A DNA stretch of 64,000 nucleotides from assembly GCA_025766275.1 (NCBI GenBank), contig JAFKAC010000128.1, positions 62,001-126,000 on the forward strand. The letters are read 5' to 3'. The notes under the pieces are model-generated. The model ran no database searches. It saw nothing but the letters and a program-made list of their open reading frames with translations, and was not told where the DNA came from. The translations under genes were made by a program, and so were the position numbers. Positions 54,543 to 64,000 of this stretch are shown in pieces (within the stretch, counting starts at the first letter, position 1; every line of letters begins with the position of its first letter). This stretch comes from Lactarius indigo (Eukaryota; Basidiomycota; Agaricomycetes; Russulales; Russulaceae).

Positions 54543-56513
54543 TCTTTTCCCCACAGATCCTGCAATATCAGGTCTTTTACTTCGTCGGGCGCGTTTGCAA
54601 CTCCGGTGAGCCATTCTTTGGCCCGTCCTTCGGCTGTTTTGCTGGTTGAGGCAGCCTGTATCTGGGCTGGCGGCGATTCTTGCGTGTAGTAGTCGGTTTC
54701 CGTCATCCGGACACTGGAGGGTCCGGGGTTCTGTGGTTGCCACTGTCGCGGCTGCCGAGGATGGGGGCAATTTCGTGAGAGATGACCTGGCGCATGGCAG
54801 TTATAACACAACACCATCCTTAGGTCTCGTCGCGACCCTCCCCTTCCTCGGCCCCGGACTCCTGGCCCTCCCTCGGCGGGAAGGGGGGTGAGTTAGTATA
54901 CGGTGGTTTGCTATAGTCGATCTCTTCCGACCCCGCTAGTCGTGCCTTGGTTCGGTCAGCGGAAGTGTCCATTGCCCATGGGTTGGCGAGATTCTGGGGA
55001 ACGGTCCATCCGGCGTTTCCTGTCTTTTTGGGCTTGTTGTCTTTATACTCATCCACCCGCGCGCGGATGTGGATGTAATTGCGTTGCCTACGGAGCGTCG
55101 CTCGCTTCCATTCGTCGAACGTCTCTGGTTCGTCCAGATCGTAGGTCTTTTCGTAAAGTTTCTTGGGTAACCCCTTGGTAAAGAGGTCGATTGTTTGGGG
55201 GTCATTGAGACGGTATCCGGCCTTCCTGGCGGCTTCTTCGAACTCATTGACGTACTTATCAATATCTCCGTCAACCATTTTGAGCCCTTTTCTAAGAAGC
55301 GCTTGAGCTTGTTCGCGTTCGAGGGTGTTGACGAACCTTTGGTTAAATCCCTCCACCACCGCGTTCCACAGATCGCGCGTGTGTTGGTCTATCCCTCGTT
55401 GTATCTGCCGGTTGAGCCATTTGAGGTACGAAAGTACCCATTCGCTGACTGATACCCCTTTTATATAGGACAGAAACAAGAGGCTTCGTCGGTAGTCGTT
55501 GCGCATAACAGGGGTGTCAAGGTTCATTCCCCAATAGACGTGCCATTGCATGAGGAACGAATCCACTTTAGTACGATCGCCGTCAAAGATGGTGGGAGGT
55601 TCACCAGTTAGTTTTTCATGCCCTTGCCCCCTCCTCCTGCACCCCCTCCACCACCGCCTCCTCCCCCTCCCGGGGGTCCTCCTTCCAGTGGATTGTTCGG
55701 GAGGTCAGGTGGGTTTCCTCCTCCTCCTGGGCGTCGGGGGAAGTCGTCTCCGGGTGGTCCTCCCCATCCCGGTGGGGGGTCTAGTGGTATTCCTCGTCTC
55801 CCTCCATCCCCTGACGGGGGATCTCCTTGGTCGGGTCCAATGGCTCAGAAGATTGCTGCGTCGTCTGCAGTCATACGATGCCCTGTTTCAGGGTTAATAG
55901 GCATAAGATGCTGCTGTGATTCTTGTCTAATTGCTTCGGCCGCTTCTCGCGCCGCTTGCTCCCTAACGGTCATAATTTCTTCGGCTGTCATGGTGGTGGT
56001 TGCCATTTCTGCTGCCGGTGATCGTACGTGAATGACTTCTGGTTGTTCTGAGATATGCAGGGACTCAGCTTGTTGGATGGTGTATTGTTCAATAGGACTG
56101 ACACTCGCGGGTCAGTTTTCTTCGCTTTGTTCATCCTCTTCGGTTTCCTCGCTGACTGCTTCTCCAGTAGAGTGTTCTCGTAGCTGGCCGTCAATAGGGC
56201 CCCAATCGGCCCGTGAATTGAGTTCGCGTGCGTCGATGTCGCACTGGTATTGTCTTCCTGCTGGCCTGATGACGTCCCAGCGGTGGTCTATGGGATTCCA
56301 CGTAATTTCCACCCAGCACAGGTGATCGAAATTGAACTCAACAGGTCTGAACCTCGTAGGTCCGTTGAATTCCACAAAATATCCGGTTTTGTCTCCTCGG
56401 TCCCTCCACCTGGCTGCTCCTAGGAATTGGGTTGGTACGTTACGGTCTCCTCTTCGGTCTAGATGATAAGGACGGAAATTCGTCCACTGTTCTCTGGTGT
56501 TGACAGTCGCCAC
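54524..56513 (-). pseudogene. gag: GC Gag, broken by stops and frameshifts
   Basis: It begins GTG GCG just after the primer site, as in GB. TGA codons lie at 56114-56112 (GB has CGA) and 55847-55845 (GB has CGG). Near 55620-55560 the frame changes after a Gly-rich run, the capsid part continues to a TAA at 54820 (WHVYWGMNLDTPVMRNDYRR; MVDGDIDKYVNEFEEAARKA), and another -1 change leads to the zinc knuckle CYNCHAPGHLSRNC (about 54800). The knuckle frame ends at TGA 54524, 12 nt after the GGGTTTT heptamer from which pol continues. Gag packages element RNA; this copy cannot make it intact. Confidence 0.85.
54536..54542 (-). promoter_or_regulatory. Candidate -1 frameshift heptamer of GC
   Basis: On the minus strand G GGT TTT is read in the gag (zinc-knuckle) frame and fits X XXY YYZ. 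A -1 slip moves ribosomes into the protease-pol frame three codons before the gag TGA. Confidence 0.6.
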
Positions 56514-56520
56514 AATGAAT

Positions 56521-56533
56521 ATCTTGGTCTTAA
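56521..56533 (-). promoter_or_regulatory. GC primer-binding site, self-complementary to R
   Basis: TTAAGACCAAGAT follows the 5' LTR. Its last 11 bases pair with ATCTTGGTCTT at 56745-56735, which starts 34 nt after TATTTAA (56779). Confidence 0.75.
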
Positions 56534-56998
56534 TGTAACGCCGTCACGACGTTAGCTCGACTTGAGCTCGATTAAGGCGACTCCTATGACTTAGCTAATC
56601 ACGCGCAAAGGCGTATGGCTTCGAAGGCAGTTCTAGATGTACGCAGACACTAGGATCTTGGACGAGGCACTTCCCTAGATGGGAGGCACGGCTTTAGAGA
56701 TGAGAATGAAAGAGACTAGAAGTGACGATTGAAGAAGACCAAGATAGCGCATCTTGGTCTTCCGCAGCTACCTTAAATACAAGAAGAGCAGGCTTTCAAG
56801 CTGCTGCTATGAGTCACCGTAACGTAGCGTCCAACGTATCGCATAAGTACCGCAATCCTAATACTACTACTACCTGTACTAGGATCGAGTCATCCCTCAA
56901 CGCCTAACTCCTACCGTAAACCCCGAGTCCGTGACTAATATACCTTACAGCCGTAGCCACAACCGGTACAGTAAGGGTCCGATGCGAAAACCGTAACA
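56534..56998 (-). repeat. GC 5' LTR, 465 bp
   Basis: Same sequence as the 3' LTR with four transitions and a 1-bp insertion. TATTTAA at 56779-56773. The perfect hairpin gaagaccaagat / atcttggtcttc spans 56762-56734 on the minus strand. Confidence 0.95.
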
Positions 56999-57003
56999 TA
57001 ACG

Positions 57004-57655
57004 CCACTACAGGGGCATTAGGTATGACCTGTACCAAGTTAGTCAAGACACGAGAGTACAAGCTCGAAGGCTTGACTTCAGTAGAATGGTGCATAAGAGT
57101 CACAAGGATGTAAGTCACTTGGACTATAGAGAAGGGCTAAGGCGTGAAAACCTAGCAGAATGGGGTTCACAAGACAGGGAAAAGCGCAGAGGTGTTCCGT
57201 GTTAGATGAGTGTCGTTATTACACAAGAAGTCTAGTCTACTGTACAAGCTAGGTAGTGCTAGGTTTAAATATGGGTAAGGCTGTATGGTCGCTGCAAACA
57301 GATGGCACCATTGCCAGATTGAGGGATAAAGGGAGACACACAGGGAGAACAAAGCACAACAGTATATGGAACAAGGGCAAATCACATGGGTTCACATGTG
57401 AGTGGGAATGGGATGGAAACTAGCACATGTCAAGCTTTATCACAAGAGATCGCTGATAAGCAGGGTGTGTGATAGGAACCAGGTAATTGTAAAGTCTGTG
57501 TTATTGTACAGGTCTTGTGGGATGTCAGGGATGGAAAGGTAAAGTAAAGAAAGAAGCTGACTGATACGATATAAGAGTCCATGACTAATACTACTGTTGG
57601 GCCATAGTCATAACCAGCCATGAGTCATATGATCATGAGTCAGAGTCTGTATTGT
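57004..57655 (-). repeat. Rest of the reversed GA-type LTR
   Basis: It follows the complement of the GA LTR with many C-to-T type differences (shared blocks ggaaactagcacatgtcaag near 57416 and aagtctagtctac near 57226) up to a TGTAACA near 57655. The self-priming 11-mer is conserved. Confidence 0.75.
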
Positions 57656-57699
57656 AACAACAAGGTAAGTAACAGAATATCACAAAGTTCAAGGGACAC

Positions 57700-57840
57700 A
57701 TTGTTCTACGACAGGACAAAGGAGAGTGTGTAAAGAGAACAAGGCATTGTATTTCATAGCAATAAGACAACAGACATCTTCACTTAATACCTGTGTGACT
57801 GAGAACCTTTAGAACCCATGTCCCTGGTAGGGCATAACAA
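57700..57840 (+). repeat. 3' fragment of a GD-type LTR
   Basis: From gtatttcatagcaataagac to ccctggtagggcataaca it matches the end of the GD LTR (31702-31791) with CpG sites changed to TpG/CpA. Confidence 0.75.
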
Positions 57841-59376
57841 TAACCCTTCATGCCTTACTAGTTGGCCCAGTGGCACATGACCTTTGAACTCAGGCCCTAG
57901 CGCTGGTCCATTAGCAACTCAACTCCAAGTGTTGGACTTAGGCCAGGGAGGTTGTCCAGTGTCCAACCTCAGTGACTAGGTATGAAGCTGCAGGAGTGCC
58001 TTTCAGACCTTTCAGACCTCAGCATAGGGGTTTATATAGAAGACCTTAGGAGTCGTTGCACACTGTTACAGTTCCGAGGGACCGTACTGTCATGCCACTG
58101 TCGGGGCGTGCGTCTGGTCTGTAACAGGTCCTACCTTAGGCAAAGGATACTGAGTCGACCCGCTGCTGGGCAGAACGGCGTCTAAGTCTGATGGGTGTTC
58201 CTTGATATAGCTCAAGGCAACAAGGCTTCAGAGAAGAGGGCTGTGATAGAGATGAAAGGAAAGTACTGAGGGGACTAGACAGTATATTGACGAAGCCAAA
58301 GCTAAGGAAATACAGAGTATACTACAGGGTTTATATAGCTAGCGTTCGGGGATGCCAGCGAGGCAGTACAATGCCAACGAGGCAAGTGCCAGCAAAGCGG
58401 GTGCCAGCAAAGCAGATGCCAGCAAGTCAAAGTAGCGAAGGAGAAAAAGAAGGGAGGAGGAAGAACAGAAGAACATGAGGCGTTCATGACACGTATGGGT
58501 TTTCAACGGAGCTGAGCTTGATGTTTGGGTAGAGTCGGAACTCGCTATTCTCAAGCAAGTCAAGTTTGGGGTACTTGTGTCACTCAAGGAGTTCACAAGT
58601 GAGCGGGTTTCAACAGGATACTACTTGGTATTCAAGAACTAAGAGTAGACAAGCATTTGTGCTACTCGATGCACTATGTCTTATACTCACACAGACTGGG
58701 GTTTTCGGGGGCCGTTTTCTACAAGCCACGTCACTAACTACTGCTATGTGGACGATTTGTGATATGAGCACCATAAGGCGTGCTTTGACGAGACTGATAC
58801 TTCTGCAAAACTTTGAGGGTCTATACTTCACTGTGCATTGCGTGATGTGATGTGATGATGTCACGTGACCATGACACACACAGTGCTGATCTAACTTGGC
58901 TGTTAACTGCCACATGACAGGAAGCCAGTGTTGTGAACGGAATGAGTCAGCATGACTCATGATAGTCTTGTGACCCCTCTGTATTATGAAAGCAACATGC
59001 AAGCTTGAATATTGAAGGTATTCTGAGATTGTCTTCTACTGAATGTGTCAGATGGATCCTTGTAAGATAGGAGTAGGCCACATCAGGGTGATGCACAAGT
59101 GTGTAGTCGAAATGTATTTAAACAGTGAGTTTGTGACTGGAATCACAGAATTGTCTTGCCCATCTTTCACTGCCATCACAAACCCTTAGTCAGAAGTCAC
59201 ATGGAAGTGGGCGACATCACACCAGCACAGAAGACGATATGACTGCAGAGGTGTGAGAAGTTAGCTGATGGGGAGGCAAGGTGCTCTTGGTGGTGTTGAA
59301 GCATGGGATGTACTGCTGTCTCTTCTTTGTTGTGTTGTATTGTTGGTCTGATAACTTAAGGAAAAGGAGGGATTGT
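57841..59376. other. CpG-poor retroelement debris
   Basis: No protein family recognised. A 63-bp piece with TGTTACAG/CTGTAACA ends lies at about 58068-58130. LTR-like sequence with a minus-strand TATA (ctatataaaccctg near 58340) follows. A 15-bp tandem repeat (tgccagcaaagc core, about five copies) lies at 58349-58430. A purine run (aaggaaaaggaggga, 59360-59375) just before the next LTR looks like a polypurine tract. Confidence 0.4.
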
Positions 59377-59830
59377 TATATTTTGGGTGTTTTGGGATGA
59401 ACTCTCACTTATTGATTGTAGCTGGGATTGTGAGTAGTTAATCTGTCATGGACTCAGTGTGGATATATCAGATGTACGATAGTGATGACTTGAGCCTAGT
59501 AGTAGTTGTACTAGGGTTTGGGATACTTACACGATTGATTGGATGCTACTTAGGTGGCAGTTTTTAGTCTGACGTTACTTGTATTTAAGGTGTACTGGAA
59601 AGACCAAGATATGCCATGTTGGTCTTCTTGAATTGTTAGTTGTTCTTCATTGTGAACTGTTCATCTCTGAGATTGGGCAGAGATTGTCTGTAGGCTTTGA
59701 GCTGAAGTGCATGGGAGCATATTACTTGCCTTTGAGGCATATGGTTAGAAGGATGTTTGAGTGCCCCTATTTGGGTTAGACCATTGGTGCTTTGAAAGCT
59801 GAGGTTGAGGTAACAATTGCAATGGGATTA
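59377..59830 (+). repeat. Degenerate GB/GC-type LTR
   Basis: It starts TGTTATATTTTGGG and follows the GC LTR loosely, clearly so in ggatacttacacgattgatt and cttgtatttaaggt. TATTTAA at 59582 is followed 34 nt later by ATGTTGGTCTT, one base from the GC 11-mer. Almost all CpGs are lost. The right end is uncertain. Confidence 0.65.
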
Positions 59831-60608
59831 CAGGGATGGAGCAGGTGATGGGGTATGTGTTGGGGAACATGTAAGAGTTGAGCTTTTGGTAGGATGTTTG
59901 TGTGTGTACGCCTTCCAGGATTATAGTTGAAGTAGAGTTGATGATGTTATGACTGTGGTGGATGAGTTGAATGAAAAGGAAGCATTTAAGGTTGGATTAG
60001 CAGGTTGTAAGTGAGTTGATATAGGTTGCATGAAATATGGTGGTGTAGTGGATTTATAGGTATGTATTTTGGAGTAGAGGGTGGGGGTGAGTGAATGAAA
60101 AAGGGATGCTTACATAATCAAAAGTGAGGGTAGATATAGCGTGAGATGATGATGTCAGGTGTGGATGTCTTCTATTGTGGATGTCTTCTATGTTAGAGAT
60201 GGCAAGAGGGAATGGGTGGGAGGAGAAGGAAGATGTTTCGAAGTGTGAAAAAGCAGACAGATAGAGAGGACAAGAGGGATGGCAAGTATATTTGTGGAAA
60301 TTGGTCAACAGATGGTACATAAAGGACGAAAAGGGGTCATTGGAGAGGAGGTCTAGAGGAAAAACCAAGAGTAGTGTGACAGAAGATGCGAGCATTTCTG
60401 TCACCTATAAGGAGAGAAAGAGCATCAAAGGGAACGAAAGGGTCGTCCCTTGCAAGTATGTGAAGGAGAGAAGTATATAAAGTGTGGATGACGTCTGGGG
60501 AATGGCAACCCCAATCAGAGGAAAAAGAACCCTTATCAAAAGCACCAGGTCCTTCCCCCACACGGCGCCGAGGCGAATAAGAAGGGAAACGGTGACCGCC
60601 TTTAACAG
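59831..60608. other. Stretch without recognisable genes
   Basis: Low-complexity GT/GA-rich sequence with short ORFs on both strands. A duplicated gtggatgtcttcta occurs at 60161 and 60177. Nothing else is supported. Confidence 0.4.
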
Positions 60609-61830
60609 CTAAAAAGAAGAAAATAAGATAAGAAAAAAGGAAGAAAAGGACGAACAATGTTTCTTAGTCCAATCGTCGCCGAGGCCACGCCTAGGTGATT
60701 TGCTCATGTGTGTTCGAAGGGGGCTAGATGGGTCATAAAGAGCGATGATAAAGGAAGTAATCATTGCTATAAAGATGGACCTGTCTGACATGCCCTTCTT
60801 GTTTCTAGAGACCCAATCGATTTGGCTGTAAACGTTGCGAACTTGTTGGTGAGAGAGTGCGTTGGCGAAGCGATGTCTGGAAACGTCGAGGGGCATGAAA
60901 AGGTTTGGGAGGAGGGACGAAGCGATGATAGCGACGAGCAAAGCAAGGTGATGCAAGTGATCGGAACCGTTGTAGACCTGCCTAACCCAGGAGTAGGTGT
61001 CATCGATATAAGGGACATGAGAGAGAGAAGGAGTGACAAAGTCGTGAGGGAGGGAAGTTTTGTTGAGGACAGATTGAAGGGCATCGAGGGAGAGGGCATT
61101 AGCAAACCATTGGACGGTTGATCATTGGAAAGGGCGTGATTAAGAGCGACTGTGGCGAAATGGAGAGATGGCAAAGGAAGACCGGGAGGGGAAGGAATGG
61201 AAGGAATAGAGGCAGCGTCCTTGAGGCCCAAATGTGCCCCAGGAGTCAAAGACAGGCTTCCTCGGAGATGCACCGGCGGTAGAGGACCTAGGCCTGTGAG
61301 AAGGAACGAAGGATATGCGAAGATAACGGACCCCCCTGAGGAAGAGGTTGTGAGCAAAGGAGTCGCGTGCATCGAGATCTGATTCTTGAGATAGGCGATG
61401 GAGGCTGCGATGTGCCTCGATAAGAAGAGGAAGAAAGGAGCCGTTTGTCTGGACAGGAGCAGCTACGAGGGAGGGAGAATGAGGGGAAGACATGGCGAGG
61501 AGATGTTGGACGAAGGCGGTGAGGGTCATTGCATGTGCCTGAAGATTGGGAAGACCATGGGAAATGGAGTGTGGGTCGTGTACGACAGCCTGAAGAAGAA
61601 GCTGATATGTTTGGTGATGATCGTGTGGGGAATATGAGAGAGGATTGTCGAGAGAAAGCCATTTCTTCAAGTGTTTCTCCCTGTCTCTTCCAAGGAGTTC
61701 TGCGGTGTTCCTGGAGTCTTCTGATGGGGCTTGGGAAATACGGGCTGCTATATCTGCACGGACGCCATCCATGACCAACTGTTTTGTGTCATCTAATAAG
61801 CCCAGTGAGAGCGATTTCGACTATGCGCAT
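60609..61830 (-). pseudogene. Uncharacterised protein gene with frameshifts
   Basis: Minus-strand coding starts no later than ATG 61778 (possibly earlier, after a tag near 61828). The first part is helical (DREKHLKKWLSLDNPLSYSP; FVQHLLAMSSPHSPSLV; LIEAHRSLHRLSQESDLDAR). At a G6 run (61331-61336) coding moves to another frame (FAYPSFLLTGLGPLPPVHLR), and near 61115 it shifts again (WFANALSLDALQSVLNK ... NVYSQIDWVSRNKKGMSDRS ... FIIALYDPSSPL) to the end at 60609. All three pieces look like genuine protein, so this is one gene with two indels, or short introns I could not place. I do not recognise the family. Confidence 0.5.
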
Positions 61831-62003
61831 TGCCCTATTAGCGAATGAGGATTCTACACCAGGGTAGACGTTTGGAGGGTCGACATGAAAAGAGTGTTGG
61901 ATGCGAAACTTTGCCTGATAAGACTAAGAAGAAATGAGCAATAATGTAGAAAGGACATGGAAAAGCCAAATAAATAAAGTAGGGTAAGTATGTAATGAAT
62001 CTG

Positions 62004-62873
62004 AATATACGCGGCACCTTTGAGGTCGATTTCATACCCAAAGGGTGCCGCGTATATCCGATCTCATTATACGCGCACCTTTTTGATCTGAAATCACTTC
62101 AAAAGGTGCCGCGTATAATGAGATTGATTATACGCGGCGCCTTTTTGATCTGAAATCAACCTCAAAGGGTGCCGCGTATATCCGATCTCATTATACGCGG
62201 CGCCCTTTTGATCTGATAATCAACTTCAAAAGGTGCCGCGTATAATGAGATTGATTATACGCGGCGCCTTTTTGATCTGAAATCAACTTCAGAAGGTGCC
62301 GCGTATAATGAGATTGATTATACGCGGCGCCTTTTGATCTGAAATCAACCTCAAAGGGTGCCGCGTATATCCGATCTCATTATACGCGGCACCTTTTTGA
62401 TCTGAAATCAACTTCAAAGGTGCCGCGTATAATGAGATTGATTATACGCGGCGCCCTTTTGATCTGAACTCAACTTCAAAAGGTGCCGCGTATAATGAGA
62501 TTGATTATACGCGGCGCCCTTTTGATCTGAAATCAACTTCAAAAGGTTGCCGCGTATAATGGTATCGAATATACGCGGCACCTTTTGAAGTTGATTTCAG
62601 ATCAAAAAGGTGCCGCGTATAATCAATCTCATTATACGCGGCACCTTTTGAAGTTGATTTCAGATCAAAAAGGTGCCGCGTATAATCAATCTCATTATAC
62701 GCGGCGCCCTTTTGATCTGAAATCAACTTCAAAAGGTGCCGCGTATATTCGATACCATTATACGCGGCACCTTTGAAGTTGATTTCAGATCAAAAAGGCG
62801 CCGCGTATAATCAATTCTCATTATACGCGGCACCTTCTGAGGTCGATTTCAGACCCAAAGGGTGCCGCGTATG
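62004..62873. repeat. Array of about fourteen 62-bp hairpin units
   Basis: Each unit has GGTGCCGCGTATAAT, a short centre such as GAGATTG, then ATTATACGCGGC(A/G)CC, a 15-bp perfect or near-perfect hairpin, followed by a spacer with TTTGATCTGAAATCAACTTC. Spacer orientation reverses at about 62560-62600, so the whole array also folds back on itself. The core matches the units of the palindrome at 44959-45440. No coding sequence. Confidence 0.9.
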
Positions 62874-63001
62874 AGTGATAGTCCATATACCTGGTGAAAA
62901 GAAAAGATAGAAGATAGAATATTATGGGCTTACATGGAAATGTCTCATAGAATATGATAGAACTTGAGCTTTCTTAGATGCCACGGCAGGATATCCATTT
63001 T

Positions 63002-64000
63002 TCAGTGGCATTTTCGATGAGCGATCACAAGACCATGCTCCATTGCCTGCCCGATCGTGGGATGTTCGAACACGTCTTGTAGCATTGGAAACCCATCTTT
63101 AAGAGCTCCTTTGCTCAACCCGAGAGGACCCATCAGACTGGTTGCCAACACAGCAGCGTTTCCAGTATGGCAGAAGCACAGTGCTCGTTCTAATGCCGCA
63201 ACCAATTCGACGTGCATGTGGCAAGGCGTTAGACCCTTGCGTATTCTCTTCCTCTCCACGTCATATATCGACTTGATGAGCAGTGTGATCGGGTATGAAA
63301 CCCAATCATATAGCGATGGGAATGCCTAGAATACATGTCGTTCTCTCTTCTATCAATTCTTCTATCGTAGCGAGCATCGACTCACATTCGGCTTGAGCAC
63401 AATTATGTGCTGTTTGATTACTTTCCGGATCATCTGGCTGTCTCCATACCCCTCGCAAGAGGTACTATGATCTTTTTGAATATAAACCTTTAATCGATTG
63501 GTCCTGTGTTAGTTAGTCGTCGTGGCGGGTGGCACGTCGGGCGTACTTTCCAGATGGTGATCTCAGAGCTCTTACGTCCACACTGTAGACTAGCTCAGCA
63601 CGGCAGCATGTTGGGCAGTCCTTGCGGTCGATTCTTGTGTGGAACCGGTCCGATGGCAGAGCTTGGTCACAGTAAGCCTGTTTCTTTTTTGCTGTCGCTT
63701 TCTCCTTGTCTGTCTGCGCGAATGCTCCAGCAAGTGCTGCTGTTACTGTCCCTTGCTGCGAGTCAAGCCTTCCTGCTCGTGTTGCTACACGGTGTGAGAT
63801 GTAGTTGTAGGAATTGTGATGACACTGCTTCACAGCAGATCTTCCGCCTCTGCTCCGCATGTTGCCACCTTCCTCTGATCCTTCCCAGCTAGACTCGCTC
63901 GATGATTCGTCTTCCTCTTTACACACCGATTTGTTGATTTCTGCGATCGCCCGGTAAAAGCATGGCGGTATCCCTGATGCCTGCACATTGCCTGCCGTCC
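63002..64000 (-). CDS. Uncharacterised spliced gene, 5' end outside window
   Basis: Three exons with gt..ag introns give one open frame: window edge to 63547, 63503-63386, 63325-63002, stop TGA. The introns are 43 and 60 nt, the first with an actaac branch-like site. No ATG starts the visible frame (GTG at 63986), so it continues beyond 64000. Visible are an acidic Ser-rich segment (DESSSESSWEGSEEGG), a Cys pair (KDCPTCCRAELVY), and a helical C-terminal part (YDWVSYPITLLIKSIYDVER; LVAALERALCFCHTGNA; ATSLMGPLGLSKGALKDGFP). I recall similar C-terminal parts in Agaricomycete hypothetical proteins but know no function. Confidence 0.6.

Larger units (their letters stand above)
49309..56998 (-). 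mobile_element. Ty3/gypsy chromovirus GC, complete and young, TSD TAACG
   Basis: LTRs at 49309-49772 and 56534-56998 differ by four transitions and one 1-bp indel by eye (about 1%). TAACG flanks it (49304-49308, 56999-57003). The primer site is 56533-56521 and the polypurine tract AAAAGGGGGTGA at 49784-49773. Pol is fully open, but gag has two TGA codons and frameshifts. It inserted into a GA-type LTR that itself lies in GF. Confidence 0.95.

Noticed and set aside
62505..62776. ORFs encoding repeated GAAYNEIDYTRHL-like peptides
   Set aside because: Plain translation of the hairpin array in both directions; the same happens in the palindrome at 44906-45543.
1..64000. tRNA or rRNA genes
   Set aside because: None found on reading; only a primer site resembling a tRNA complement at 7232-7254.

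Overview
The window looks like a transposon-dense segment of a filamentous basidiomycete (Agaricomycetes-like) genome. The evidence is 40-60 nt spliceosomal introns with gt..ag ends, a Plavaka-type (CACTA superfamily) transposase, several Ty3/gypsy families including chromodomain integrases, a Ty1/copia element, a long-ORF LINE, and a REB1-like Myb gene facing an SPT5-like gene. The species was not identified.

Layout. 1-8106 (minus): a CG-rich Ty3/gypsy element (G1) with 5' LTR, Gag-Pro, RT-RNase H and integrase; its 3' LTR lies outside the window. 8107-10802: CG-rich sequence with no recognisable gene. 10803-15998 (plus): a decayed zinc-finger protein gene of a type I associate with fungal repeat families, split in its first exon by a 2137-bp foldback element (10837-12973) with a 7-bp target duplication. 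17515-18829 (minus): an apparently intact nine-exon REB1-like Myb gene. 19422-21967 (plus): a damaged SPT5-like gene; the two share a promoter interval holding a 276-bp foldback element. 23694-26129 (minus): a Plavaka transposase pseudogene, followed by a 38-bp hairpin minisatellite.

26965-60000 is a nest of retroelements: a copia element cut by gypsy GA; GA cut by solo LTR GD, by an inverted GD LTR and then by gypsy GB; GB abutting a LINE (35188-41154); the LINE abutting gypsy GE (41212-44870); a 482-bp near-perfect palindrome; an old CpG-poor gypsy (GF, minus); and a young, nearly complete 7.7-kb chromovirus (GC, 49309-56998, TSD TAACG) sitting inside a GA-type LTR. Further right are CpG-poor LTR remnants, a damaged unknown gene (60609-61830), a ~870-bp array of 62-bp hairpin units related to the palindrome (62004-62873), and a spliced unknown gene running off the right edge (63002-64000).

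Most interesting observations: (1) GA, GB/GC and GE have no tRNA-like TGG primer site after the LTR. Instead 10-11 nt two bases after the LTR are complementary to the inferred 5' end of their own transcript, 33-35 nt after the TATA box, and the pairs covary between families, which suggests Tf1-like self-priming. (2) The hairpin-unit family is shared by the palindrome and the 62-kb array. (3) The foldback insertion can be proved from the sequence because the empty site restores an ORF. (4) A post-chromodomain accessory module is fused to pol in GC but is a separate ORF in GF. (5) Gag-pol junctions in three elements sit at U-run -1 slip sites. All similarity statements are from reading the sequence and from memory of protein families; no database search was run.
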